Shown one piece after another: positions 6,810-13,412 of a DNA stretch of 39,137 nt. The DNA is from a virus, in the IMG/VR virus record IMGVR_UViG_3300018083_000067, positions 1 through 39,137 of that record. One strand, given 5' to 3'. Each line of letters begins with the position of its first letter. Position 1 is the stretch's first letter. The position numbers and the translations under genes are program-made. The notes under the pieces are model-generated. The model made no database searches, was not told the origin of the DNA, and was given only the letters and a program-made list of their open reading frames with translations.

Positions 6810-6989
6810 TTATATATGGTTATACTCAATTTTGGGTATAAGTTTATCATCAACCCATTCGCTCCCGAGTTTTTCTAAAATAGTATCACAAACACTATAA
6901 TCATTTTCCTCAAAGGTAAGCATGTCAGAATTATTAGAAAATTGATAATGCAAAAACTCCCATTCTTCTTTAGTCAGGTTTATTTTCAT
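6810..6989 (-). CDS. Small acidic protein, 59 aa, unknown
   Basis: Begins MKINLTKEEWEFLHYQFSN, and is acidic throughout. ATG at 6989 chosen over one three codons upstream because the opening matches the related start of the neighbour at 7125 (MKIDLSKEDLKVL), suggesting the two are distant paralogues. Overlaps the upstream gene by 20 bases. Confidence 0.5.
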   Translation of the reverse strand: MKINLTKEEWEFLHYQFSNNSDMLTFEENDYSVCDTILEKLGSEWVDDKLIPKIEYNHI

Positions 6990-7125
6990 TTTCCTCAATT
7001 TTTTTTAAAACAATTTTATAATTACAAAAATTAGGATGTTTTTCAAAAAACAAATTAATTTTATTTATATCATCTTCTATTTTTTGTAAAACTTTCAAGT
7101 CTTCTTTTGATAGATCTATTTTCAT
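6970..7125 (-). CDS. Small helical protein, 51 aa, unknown
   Basis: Opens MKIDLSKEDLKVLQKIEDD and is helical and charged, with FFEKHPNFCNYK in the middle. ATGA overlap with the stop of the YkgJ-like gene. Shares its MKI-(D/N)-L-(S/T)-KE opening with the next protein. Function unknown. Confidence 0.5.
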   Translation of the reverse strand: MKIDLSKEDLKVLQKIEDDINKINLFFEKHPNFCNYKIVLKKIEENENKPD

Positions 7126-7538
7126 TTCAAATACTCTTTAGTCCATTTTTTAATGATATCTTTACCTTTTTTAGATCCCCACTCTTTTTCTAAAAATGGT
7201 TTTATTTTAATCCAATTCTCAGAGAGCATATCATGATGAGCATATTTTCCCCCCAATGGTTTCAATCCTTTATCATGTAATTCACATTTGCCCTCTTTCC
7301 AGAAGGAGCAACCTAAAGAAGAAGAAGTATTAAATGGTGCTTTACCTGATTCATATCCTTTTAATGCAGGATGAATATCAGCAACTTCACCAGGCCAATC
7401 ATCTAAGCAAAGTCTATCCCCATAACCAGCGTCAATAATAGCTTTGATATCATCAGGAGTACCTGTACAAGGAGAATGACACATTGAACTACACTTAGGA
7501 CAATCGCATTCTGAGAAAACAAACATTTCTATTTTCAT
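7122..7538 (-). CDS. YkgJ-like cysteine-cluster protein, 138 aa
   Basis: Cys-rich protein with CDCPKCSSMCHSPCTGTP near the N-terminus, a central LCLDDWPG and a C-terminal CSFWKEGKCELHDKGLKP. The arrangement of an N-terminal Cys cluster and a later C-x7-C-x-LH resembles the YkgJ family of zinc or iron-sulfur cluster proteins and phage relatives. The following AHHDMLSENW adds His ligands. Starts ATG 7538 with a four-base overlap to the gene upstream. Function of the family is unknown. Confidence 0.65.
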   Translation of the reverse strand: MKIEMFVFSECDCPKCSSMCHSPCTGTPDDIKAIIDAGYGDRLCLDDWPGEVADIHPALKGYESGKAPFNTSSSLGCSFWKEGKCELHDKGLKPLGGKYAHHDMLSENWIKIKPFLEKEWGSKKGKDIIKKWTKEYLK

Positions 7539-8086
7539 TGACTCGCCAAATCCCGGTAAAACTGTGCCATTTCAGAATTTTCCTGAGCACTCTCTAGCAT
7601 TTCTTTAATATCGTACCATTCGTCAATACAAGCACACCCATAGTCCAACATTATTCCCATCAAAATAGCTACTCCTTTTGAAATAGGTATATTTGGAGCA
7701 GCTATTACTAAAAATACACTCCAGGCAGTTTTAGTGCGTTCTCTATCAACTAGATTAGGCAATAGCCAACACTTATCTTTACAAGCAATGAATTCTTCAT
7801 ATGCTTTCTTTGCGTGCCAATCAGCATTTGCAATGTAAGTTGATCTTGTTTTAGGTGACAATCTTCGATCAGGATAATAATTATCCCAGAATTGTTCTAT
7901 TTGAACTTGAGCACGTGGAGAATATTCATAGGCATGTACTTGCGGAGAGAAATACCATTCGCCCCAAATAACACCTATTAAAAGAAGGATATAACGCCAA
8001 ATATAACGCTTTTGGAATCCTTTAGAATAGATTGAAGTTCCCATAATTATGGCATAAAGAATAGTTCCATGTACAATTTGTCTCAT
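7535..8086 (-). CDS. Putative membrane protein, 183 aa
   Basis: Strong ribosome site AGGAGG before the ATG at 8086. Two hydrophobic segments: about residues 29-46 (YILLLIGVIWGEWYF, ending near VHA, possibly a signal peptide or anchor) and about 118-145 (SVFLVIAAPNIPISKGVAILMG, split by polar residues). Between them is a soluble helical stretch with several Trp and two Cys (ACKDKCW). No enzyme motif. In a genome without a visible holin this is one candidate for a lysis-related membrane protein, but that is a guess from topology only. Confidence 0.55.
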   Translation of the reverse strand: MRQIVHGTILYAIIMGTSIYSKGFQKRYIWRYILLLIGVIWGEWYFSPQVHAYEYSPRAQVQIEQFWDNYYPDRRLSPKTRSTYIANADWHAKKAYEEFIACKDKCWLLPNLVDRERTKTAWSVFLVIAAPNIPISKGVAILMGIMLDYGCACIDEWYDIKEMLESAQENSEMAQFYRDLASQ

Positions 8087-8397
8087 TTTAGCTCCTCCTT
8101 ATAAATCTCATTCATTTGCTTCAATATCTCGATCAATTTTTCTTTAATTGAATCAGTTCTAAGAGAGAAATCAATTACTTCGCCTGTATTATTCTCAATA
8201 GACAATGAATTAATATTGACCAAAGCAATCATCATCATGTAATGAATTTCTACAGGGAAAGGAATCGGCAATGATTTTTCCAATCTAGCTAGAAATGTTG
8301 TCATTTGAACCGATATGCCCAACAATGTTTGAATAAATGTAACTTTTTCTTTATTCGTTAATCTATTTATGTTTTTAGATACTATTTCTAAATTCAT
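8083..8397 (-). CDS. Helical accessory protein, 104 aa, unknown
   Basis: Predicted alpha-helical (KEKVTFIQTLLGISVQMTTF, then VEIHYMMMIALVNINSLS), moderately hydrophobic in the middle but not clearly membrane-spanning. Four-base overlaps with both neighbours show tight translational coupling. No family recognised. Confidence 0.6.
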   Translation of the reverse strand: MNLEIVSKNINRLTNKEKVTFIQTLLGISVQMTTFLARLEKSLPIPFPVEIHYMMMIALVNINSLSIENNTGEVIDFSLRTDSIKEKLIEILKQMNEIYKEELK

Positions 8398-8783
8398 TTC
8401 CCAACCTTTTTATTTAACTTTACCCATTTCAACCTACCTCCACGACGAAGCTTTTTATAATATGGCTTGTTCTTTGCCAAAATCTTCATAACTCGGAACG
8501 CTCTGCCCCATACGACATACTTTATTCCAATAGTACCTCTTGCCATTAAAGGAGTAGAGTAATATGGCCGTCTAACAATGATTTCTTTATATCTAATTTC
8601 ACCAGCATCCAAAGCTTTTTTGGGAAGTTTTTCAATAGTTCTTTTGGCTAACTGAAACCAATCATTCGTCTCCAGATCGCCTTCAAATGCCATTTCATTT
8701 AAAAATATGTAATTTCCAAATTGCAATCCAAAATAAGGTTTTCCATCTATAATCTCTCGGTCTACTTTCTCATGTTTAATCAT
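8394..8783 (-). CDS. Basic accessory protein, 129 aa, unknown
   Basis: N-terminal half acidic-neutral with beta-like segments (GKPYFGLQFGNYIFLNEM), C-terminal half very basic (AKNKPYYKKLRRGGRLKWVK), so it may bind nucleic acid. Overlaps the next upstream gene by eight bases and the downstream one by four. No motif recognised. Confidence 0.6.
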   Translation of the reverse strand: MIKHEKVDREIIDGKPYFGLQFGNYIFLNEMAFEGDLETNDWFQLAKRTIEKLPKKALDAGEIRYKEIIVRRPYYSTPLMARGTIGIKYVVWGRAFRVMKILAKNKPYYKKLRRGGRLKWVKLNKKVGK

Positions 8784-8883
8784 TTAACCCCAACGCTTCC
8801 CAAAATTCTTCCAAAGTCTCATGCTCGATCAATTCCACATCCTCGTCGACTTGTCTCAATGCTTCAAGTGTCTCATCATTCAT
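8776..8883 (-). CDS. Acidic micro-protein, 35 aa
   Basis: Thirty-five residues, about one third Asp/Glu (RQVDEDVELIEHETLEEFWE). ATG at 8883, one base after the previous stop, and overlapping the next start by eight bases, so spacing supports a real gene. A short acidic helix could be an inhibitor or DNA mimic; this is only a possibility. Confidence 0.45.
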   Translation of the reverse strand: MNDETLEALRQVDEDVELIEHETLEEFWEALGLND

Positions 8884-8884
8884 A

Positions 8885-9208
8885 TTAGCTAGCCTGCTTA
8901 TTTGATTCTTCAACTTCAAATTCTTTAAGTTTTTCTTTAAATTTTTCTATTAGCAAGGGTGCTTCTTTTTGAAATTCTCGATAAGTTTCTTGTTTTTCTG
9001 TAGACCATGAATCAAATACTTTCTTTCTAAATTGATCATCAGGAATGTATTGCATTCCAATACCATCATAAAGAGTACGACCTTCAATTATACTTTCAAG
9101 ATTACTAATTTGATCGTGCATCCTACAAATACAATAGCAAGCTCCTTGTTCTTTGATTTTGCATCCATTAACTAGACATCTTTTACTACAACAAGGTTTG
9201 TATTTCAT
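8885..9208 (-). CDS. Cysteine-rich N-terminus plus helical tail, 107 aa
   Basis: The first 30 residues hold seven Cys (KPCCSKRCLVNGCK; GACYCICRMH), likely one or two metal sites, followed by a charged helical region (EKFKEKLKEFEVEE). ATG at 9208. The pattern is not one I can assign to a named family. One of six small Cys-rich proteins in this genome. Confidence 0.6.
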   Translation of the reverse strand: MKYKPCCSKRCLVNGCKIKEQGACYCICRMHDQISNLESIIEGRTLYDGIGMQYIPDDQFRKKVFDSWSTEKQETYREFQKEAPLLIEKFKEKLKEFEVEESNKQAS

Positions 9209-9250
9209 AAATTTTCTTTAATCCTATTGTAACTCGGCTATCCTGATTAT

Positions 9251-9451
9251 TTATTCTTTGGGTAATTCTGGCAATGGCATCCAATGTGTCACACCCTCTA
9301 TCCTGGTCTCAGTAATGGAATACCAAGAATCCCATTCAAAATCACTATTAGAAGGTCTAAATCGATATCCCTTGTAAACTGAATCACCATCTGTAAATAA
9401 AATTTCTTCTAGTGATTCAGGTAATTTATCATAAACATCAATCCAATTCAT
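9251..9451 (-). CDS. DUF551 protein, copy 1, 66 aa
   Basis: MNWIDVYDKLPESLEEILFT at the start and THWMPLPELPKE at the end are the two ends of the DUF551 family, short phage and prophage proteins of unknown function. Usual length. A second, more divergent DUF551 copy is at 9908-10081, so the family is duplicated here. Confidence 0.85.
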   Translation of the reverse strand: MNWIDVYDKLPESLEEILFTDGDSVYKGYRFRPSNSDFEWDSWYSITETRIEGVTHWMPLPELPKE

Positions 9452-9563
9452 ATTAAATACTTTTGTTTGGTCTGATAATATATATTATGTTTAGTTTTTA
9501 AATTAATTGTGCCCTCTTAAATATACTTAAATCAGGCACTTTAAATTTGACATATTTAATCCC

Positions 9564-9812
9564 GAAAGATTATATAGTTTCAATCTTTTCAAATACATAT
9601 TCATAAAATCCAGCATCCCTAAAAGTAAAACCACAATCATAAACAATCTTAGAATATCTTTTAAAAGCCGATATAGATTCTTTTTTTGAAATAATTCCAG
9701 CTATGCGCAATCTATGAAAAGACATTATCAATTCTTTTAATCTTTCTTTTTGTCTTTCTTCGTCCATTTTAATTTTACCATATTAATATTTGAAAGATTA
9801 TATAGTTTTAAT
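9564..9812. repeat. 17-bp direct repeat flanking the 65-aa gene (9564-9580 and 9792-9808)
   Basis: GAAAGATTATATAGTTT occurs at 9564-9580 and again at 9792-9808; with one mismatch the match extends to 21 bases. On the minus strand each copy contains CTATATAATC, a -10-like box, at the 3' end of a gene. Could be two copies of one minor promoter or operator, or a scar of a small duplication. Confidence 0.6.
9570..9767 (-). CDS. Helical basic protein, 65 aa, unknown
   Basis: Helical and charged, with KERLKELIMSFHRLRIAG and a C-terminal YEYVFEKIETI. ATG at 9767. Flanked on both sides by the 17-bp direct repeat, as if the gene were inserted or duplicated with it. Function unknown. Confidence 0.5.
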   Translation of the reverse strand: MDEERQKERLKELIMSFHRLRIAGIISKKESISAFKRYSKIVYDCGFTFRDAGFYEYVFEKIETI

Positions 9813-9906
9813 GGCATCTTATAGCTCTCAGAATGCTGTGAATACCAAAACATAAAAACATAAATGTAAATGGGTATTCATAAATTGATTCAAGAATATC
9901 TTTCAT
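9808..9906 (-). CDS. Single-pass membrane micro-protein, 32 aa
   Basis: A short N-terminal helix followed by one hydrophobic segment (FTFMFLCFGIHSILRAI) and a basic end. ATG at 9906 with AAGGAAT at the end of the DUF551 gene as ribosome site. Resembles other tiny phage membrane proteins in shape only. Confidence 0.4.
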   Translation of the reverse strand: MKDILESIYEYPFTFMFLCFGIHSILRAIRCH

Positions 9907-9907
9907 A

Positions 9908-10081
9908 TTATTCCTTTGGAGGCGATGGCATCGGCATCCAATGAGTAGCTTTAATAGAATAGCCTTCGTCTGTTTCAAAATAACCTTTACAGAAAAAATA
10001 TTCTCCAACGTGCTCGTTGTCAGAGGCTATGACTTTCTGATTTTCTTTTGGAGATCTGTCGCTGCACTTGATCCAATTCAT
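9908..10081 (-). CDS. DUF551 protein, copy 2, 57 aa
   Basis: Starts MNWIKCSDRSPKENQKVI and ends THWMPMPSPPKE, the DUF551 framing motifs; the W-I-x-C/Y-D start and HWMP-P end are shared with the copy at 9251-9451, while the middle is different and nine residues shorter. ATG overlaps the upstream stop as ATGA. Function of the family is unknown. Confidence 0.8.
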   Translation of the reverse strand: MNWIKCSDRSPKENQKVIASDNEHVGEYFFCKGYFETDEGYSIKATHWMPMPSPPKE

Positions 10082-10251
10082 TTCGCCCTCATATCAATCA
10101 TCCAAGCCTCTTCAAATAATTCAGGTAATGTATTGACCCATTTATAATACCTTCTACGGCTTTTTAATATCCATTTTGGCGAGGTGAAACCTCTTCGTCT
10201 CATATTATTCTTATAACGAATGTAGTTAAGTTTTCGTGTTCGGCTATTCAT
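10078..10251 (-). CDS. Very basic small protein, 57 aa
   Basis: Arg/Lys/Tyr-rich (NSRTRKLNYIRYKNNMRRRG; SPKWILKSRRRYYKWVN), followed by an acidic tail. ATGA overlaps at both ends link it to the neighbours. The charge suggests nucleic-acid binding. No family recognised. Confidence 0.55.
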   Translation of the reverse strand: MNSRTRKLNYIRYKNNMRRRGFTSPKWILKSRRRYYKWVNTLPELFEEAWMIDMRAK

Positions 10252-10400
10252 TTCTTCATCCCAGCAGTCAAATGCTTCACTATTGCCAAGGCCAAATCAT
10301 GCCCAATCTTCCACTTGCGTTGAAGATATGGGACAGAAAGTCTGCGATGGAGCGCGTAGTCTTGCTTAATCTGATTTAATAAATTGTGGTCTATTTTCAT
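10248..10400 (-). CDS. Small helical protein, 50 aa, possible DNA binder
   Basis: Begins MKIDHNLLNQIKQDYALHRR, then RKWKIGHDLALAIVKHL, which could form a short helix-turn-helix-like unit, though too short to call. ATG at 10400, first gene downstream of the tRNA-Leu. Four-base overlap with the next gene. Confidence 0.5.
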   Translation of the reverse strand: MKIDHNLLNQIKQDYALHRRLSVPYLQRKWKIGHDLALAIVKHLTAGMKK

Positions 10401-10411
10401 AATTTTCCTAT

Positions 10412-10510
10412 TGAACGCGGCAGGAGTTGAACCTGCTCACCGCCCTACATATAAAAGGAGTCTTAATTCTTAAATTAATAGTGCTAAATGATTTCACCAC
10501 AAACGCGTTC
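10412..10510 (-). tRNA. tRNA-Leu, probable anticodon UAA
   Basis: Acceptor arms GAACGCG and CGCGTTC pair perfectly over seven bases; T arm GCAGG-TTCAACT-CCTGC is canonical; D arm has a GTG/CAC stem with a GTGAAATCATTTAG loop; the long variable arm (about 26 bases) marks a class II tRNA. The anticodon arm is unusual: TTAAT pairs with ATTAA across a six-base loop TTAAGA, from which TAA is the likely anticodon. Discriminator A, typical of Leu; no encoded CCA. It begins one base after the J-domain gene stop. Identity firm as class II, anticodon moderately sure. Confidence 0.8.
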
Positions 10511-10511
10511 G

Positions 10512-10973
10512 TTATTCATAACCAAACACTGTCTTTATTTTATCTGCTAGGGATCTATTTTTATGTTTGTCCCGCTCTTGAATCAGTTCTTGCTTATTCT
10601 CTTTAAGCTGAGTATTTAAATCAGTGATTACTTTTTCAAGACCTCTTTGAATTCTCACTTGCGCATTATAACTATCTCTATCAAATGACCTGCCTATCGT
10701 TAAAATGTCTATCTCACTTCTTAATCGATGAACCAATCCATTCAATTCACTAATTTTCTGCTCATACACACTATCTAATGATAGATTAGAATGCCTAGTA
10801 AACTTCATATTGAAATTGTGCGCCTCGTATGACGGTTTCCAATCATCATATTGCTTCTTCAATTCAATCATTAATGACTCTTCCCCTCCCTTATCGGGAT
10901 GAAAATGTTTGCATAATCTCTTGAATGTAGATTTAGCTTCTTCCTGGGTCTTGCAGTCATTAAAGAAATCCAT
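10512..10973 (-). CDS. J-domain (DnaJ-like) protein with coiled-coil tail, 153 aa
   Basis: Residues 1-45 look like a compact J domain: AKSTFKRLCKHFHPDKGGEES contains the HPD triad at 25-27 that stimulates DnaK/Hsp70 ATPase. From about residue 65 on the protein is a charged coiled coil with no zinc or substrate-binding domain. It therefore probably recruits host DnaK rather than replacing DnaJ, for example in replication or assembly, as lambda uses host DnaJ. Lies between terminase and tRNA-Leu. The J-domain call is firm from the HPD context; the role is inference. Confidence 0.8.
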   Translation of the reverse strand: MDFFNDCKTQEEAKSTFKRLCKHFHPDKGGEESLMIELKKQYDDWKPSYEAHNFNMKFTRHSNLSLDSVYEQKISELNGLVHRLRSEIDILTIGRSFDRDSYNAQVRIQRGLEKVITDLNTQLKENKQELIQERDKHKNRSLADKIKTVFGYE

Positions 10974-10976
10974 AAA

Positions 10977-11096
10977 TTATTCTATTTTCCGTTCTTCTTT
11001 TGTCTCTTTCACCTCCGGTTCATTACCCCAACGAATCATTCGAAGAGCAATCCAGCATGTTAAATTACCAATAAAAAAACCAATGAGCACAGCCAT
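10977..11096 (-). CDS. Single-pass membrane micro-protein, 39 aa
   Basis: MAVLIGFFIGNLTCWIALRMI is one membrane helix, followed by a charged tail (WGNEPEVKETKEERKIE). GGAG lies seven bases before the ATG at 11096. The shape (N-terminal helix, charged cytoplasmic tail) is shared by many tiny phage membrane proteins. Function unknown; located between terminase and J-domain genes. Confidence 0.55.
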   Translation of the reverse strand: MAVLIGFFIGNLTCWIALRMIRWGNEPEVKETKEERKIE

Positions 11097-11168
11097 ATAA
11101 TCTCCATATGTTACGGATGATACGCGAGTTTAAAGAATTTTAAAATAAAAATGAATTTGTTTACATTT

Positions 11169-12527
11169 TTAGCGAATGAAATGGGTTTGATTAGGCATTG
11201 GCCTAGGTACTGAAGGTGGTTTATATACACCGGCTTGCATTTTGATTTTGTCGAGCTTGTCTTTAGTCATTGAGCCAGGACCGCGGCCATACTGGATGCG
11301 TGCATTTGCCATATAACGGCAACTGTCGGCACAATGGCTCGTCCAATCATGTAATGGTGTCTCGCTATAGCTTTGTGTCTTTTCGTTGAATTTCTTGTGG
11401 TAATTCTCAAGGCATTTGATTAGATGAAGGCATTTTGTTTGGTCGATGTAGGCAATGGAAAGCATGGATCGCACTGCATCGATACCTATGGAGATATCAA
11501 TTTCTCTCTCAAGAACTGTGGTTTTAAGTCCCACGTCATATGCAACATCCTGCAATGTGCGCCCTGTCTGAATACTACCAGAACCGGCATCATGAGGCAT
11601 ATAATGAGTGCCATAGACGTAAGGTTTATTCTGAAGAATCTTAGCATAATGGGCTATTCCTTCCCCTTGGTTTTCATAGAAGTCGATGATTCGCAATTCG
11701 CCCCCAACTTCTTGCCAGAAAGTAATAGATGTGCTGTCCCCATAACCAATATCGAAAGCCGTATGTACAGGCGAACGCGTATCATAAGGAACATTGCAGA
11801 TTCGGCCTTCATCTCTAGCTTTTTCAATAAGCCTACCATAATACGATCCTTCGACTCCCCTGTTAAAGCTGCAATAGAATTCTTGTTGGATATGTTCTTC
11901 CGATACGCCCTCATTTCGCATCGTCTGTATCTCTTCTTCACTCAATACCCCTGTTTCATTGATAGGCAATACTTCACAGAACCAGCTAGGCGAAGATTGA
12001 GCCATGTTCTTTAGATCGTAAAAATGATTCTTACCTCGGGGAGTGCTAATAAATATAGCGTAACCCTTATTAACATCAAGAATAGGACGTAAATAATCCC
12101 AGGCAGCAGGCGACTGAATAGCGTATTCCGAAAATATGATAATCTTTGGATTGCTGCCCACGAGGCTATCGATATTATCAGAGCCAATAAGCTGATAGAG
12201 AGATCCATTCGTTAACCTTATTTGCATTTGCTGGCCGTTCTTGCTCTCGACCACTTCTTTAGGAATGTAATCAAGTATACGCTTACCGTCATTTGTGGAC
12301 GAGTCCCAAATAACTTTTTTTGCTTGCGAATATGTAGGTAAAATATGGAATGCCGTCCATCCGGGATTAAGCATCAATTGAAGAATAGCCCAATTGAACA
12401 TGGTAACATCCTTGCCCCCACGTCTATGAACTACCCATACAGCACGCTTTGTGCCACTATTTAGAGCTTTGATTATCGGTATCTGATACGGACGAGGTTG
12501 AAACGTCAACTCCACTTGCAAGGCCAT
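11169..12527 (-). CDS. terL: Terminase large subunit
   Basis: The DNA-packaging motor, an ATPase plus nuclease that translocates DNA into the prohead through the portal and cuts the concatemer. Seen: an adenine-binding Q-motif region (PRPYQIPIIKAL, 11-22), Walker A-type HRRGGKDV (34-41), Walker B KIIIFSEYA (about 128-136, catalytic Glu 134), coupling motif ISTPRGKNHFY (160-170), and an RNase H-like nuclease with Asp259 and Asp264 (FDIGYGDST), PHDAG (311-315) and a late Asp in HCADSCRYM. At 452 residues it is of normal length. ATG at 12527 after AAAGGAA, inside the 3' end of the small subunit gene (71-base overlap). Confidence 0.95.
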   Translation of the reverse strand: MALQVELTFQPRPYQIPIIKALNSGTKRAVWVVHRRGGKDVTMFNWAILQLMLNPGWTAFHILPTYSQAKKVIWDSSTNDGKRILDYIPKEVVESKNGQQMQIRLTNGSLYQLIGSDNIDSLVGSNPKIIIFSEYAIQSPAAWDYLRPILDVNKGYAIFISTPRGKNHFYDLKNMAQSSPSWFCEVLPINETGVLSEEEIQTMRNEGVSEEHIQQEFYCSFNRGVEGSYYGRLIEKARDEGRICNVPYDTRSPVHTAFDIGYGDSTSITFWQEVGGELRIIDFYENQGEGIAHYAKILQNKPYVYGTHYMPHDAGSGSIQTGRTLQDVAYDVGLKTTVLEREIDISIGIDAVRSMLSIAYIDQTKCLHLIKCLENYHKKFNEKTQSYSETPLHDWTSHCADSCRYMANARIQYGRGPGSMTKDKLDKIKMQAGVYKPPSVPRPMPNQTHFIR

Positions 12528-12879
12528 TTCCTTTTACCTCTACGATGATTTTTTGGGCATTATTCTGATTAGATAAAGAAGGATCGCTTTGTCTTAATCT
12601 ACACTTTCCTAACCAAATTAAAAGAGTATTATCTCCAGCTAAAGCCTTACTAAATTGAACTTCTCTTAATATAGAATCGCCTTTTGCTTTCTTTTCTTGT
12701 GAATATTCTGAAAAAAGTATGCCATTATCAGTCCAGCATCTATCGTATAGATTTGCAGGCTTTATACCCAATCTAGCAGCAATTTCGGTTCCTGAGCAAT
12801 CAGCCTGTAATAATTTATCAACGTATTGCCATGAAATGTCAGTAGCAGGTCTACCACGCTTTTCTTTTTCTGAAGTCAT
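12457..12879 (-). CDS. terS: Terminase small subunit
   Basis: A 140-residue DNA-recognition subunit: after a basic start (KEKRGRPATDISWQY) comes a helix-turn-helix (DCSGTEIAARLGIKPANLYDRC, about residues 30-52), then a region ending in an acidic/Ser-rich tail. It selects phage DNA for packaging and regulates the large subunit. Order and overlap with the large subunit gene (71 bases) support the pairing. ATG at 12879, AAAGGGAA ten bases before it. A perfect TTGACA -35-type hexamer lies upstream at 12953-12958, without a convincing -10 box. Confidence 0.8.
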   Translation of the reverse strand: MTSEKEKRGRPATDISWQYVDKLLQADCSGTEIAARLGIKPANLYDRCWTDNGILFSEYSQEKKAKGDSILREVQFSKALAGDNTLLIWLGKCRLRQSDPSLSNQNNAQKIIVEVKGNGLASGVDVSTSSVSDTDNQSSK

Positions 12880-12971
12880 GTAAAATTCCCTTTATTCATT
12901 GTTTTCAAGTTATCCAAGAGTAAATATTAATGCAATAAATTACTTTAATAACTGTCAAGTTTGTTGTTTTG

Positions 12972-13000
12972 TTGGATGAAAGAAGGAATATTGGTATAAT
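12972..13000 (+). promoter_or_regulatory. Sigma70-like promoter of the 13025 cassette
   Basis: TTGGAT (12972-12977), 17-base spacer, perfect TATAAT (12995-13000). It faces the plus-strand pair at 13025-13340 and is back to back with the terminase small subunit gene. Confidence 0.65.
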
Positions 13001-13024
13001 TCACGATCTAACAAGTAGGATTTT

Positions 13025-13150
13025 ATGGATCACGCGACAAAAATATTATATTTAACTTTAATAATTAAGGCAATTTGTGAAGAAAATGAAATAAATAAAG
13101 ATGTGGTTATTGAAGATTTTATTGATTTATTGAAGCAAGAAAATGCCTAA
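13025..13150 (+). CDS. Small helical protein, 41 aa (first gene of plus cassette)
   Basis: MDHATKILYLTLIIKAICEE then an acidic helix ending FIDLLKQENA. GTAGGA lies about eight bases before the ATG. Its 3' end overlaps the start of the next gene by eight bases, so both are translated together from the promoter at 12972. No family recognised. Confidence 0.6.
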   Translation: MDHATKILYLTLIIKAICEENEINKDVVIEDFIDLLKQENA

Positions 13151-13340
13151 AGTAATACAGCTAGATTTCTTTCAAGATGATGAAATGTCGGCATTGAAGG
13201 CTGATTTCAAGGAAGTCAAGGATTCGTGCGATCGCGTGCGGAAAAAGCAATTCTCTGAAATTGGCAAACTAACAAAAGTTGTTAATGACTTGGTGGAGCG
13301 ATTGGAAATTCTCGAACGAAACATTTGCAAAAATCAATAG
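13143..13340 (+). CDS. Coiled-coil protein, 65 aa (second gene of plus cassette)
   Basis: A short opening MPKVIQLDFFQDDEMSAL followed by a long helix with heptad-like hydrophobic spacing (IGKLTKVVNDLVERLEILER). ATG embedded in the end of the preceding gene; the cassette ends in a terminator at 13389. Likely an oligomeric small regulator or adaptor, but no family is recognised. Confidence 0.65.
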   Translation: MPKVIQLDFFQDDEMSALKADFKEVKDSCDRVRKKQFSEIGKLTKVVNDLVERLEILERNICKNQ

Positions 13341-13388
13341 AAATCCCTATATTCCATAGCGATCTTAAGCGATACGTTATCGGATCGG

Positions 13389-13412
13389 GGCACCACAGGG
13401 GTGCCTTTGATT
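13389..13412 (+). terminator. Terminator of the plus-strand cassette
   Basis: GGCACC and GGTGCC form a six-pair GC-rich stem around a five-base loop, followed by TTTGATTT. Lies 49 bases after the 13143 gene and abuts the stop of the converging minus-strand gene. Confidence 0.6.

Noticed and set aside
9808-10008. Longer 66-codon version of the membrane micro-protein at 9808
   Set aside because: Its upstream half lies in the DUF551 gene in another frame; the internal ATG at 9906 has the ribosome site.
11424-12014. 196-codon plus-strand open frame opposite the terminase large subunit
   Set aside because: It is antisense to a protein with complete terminase motifs and has no ribosome site or recognisable domain.
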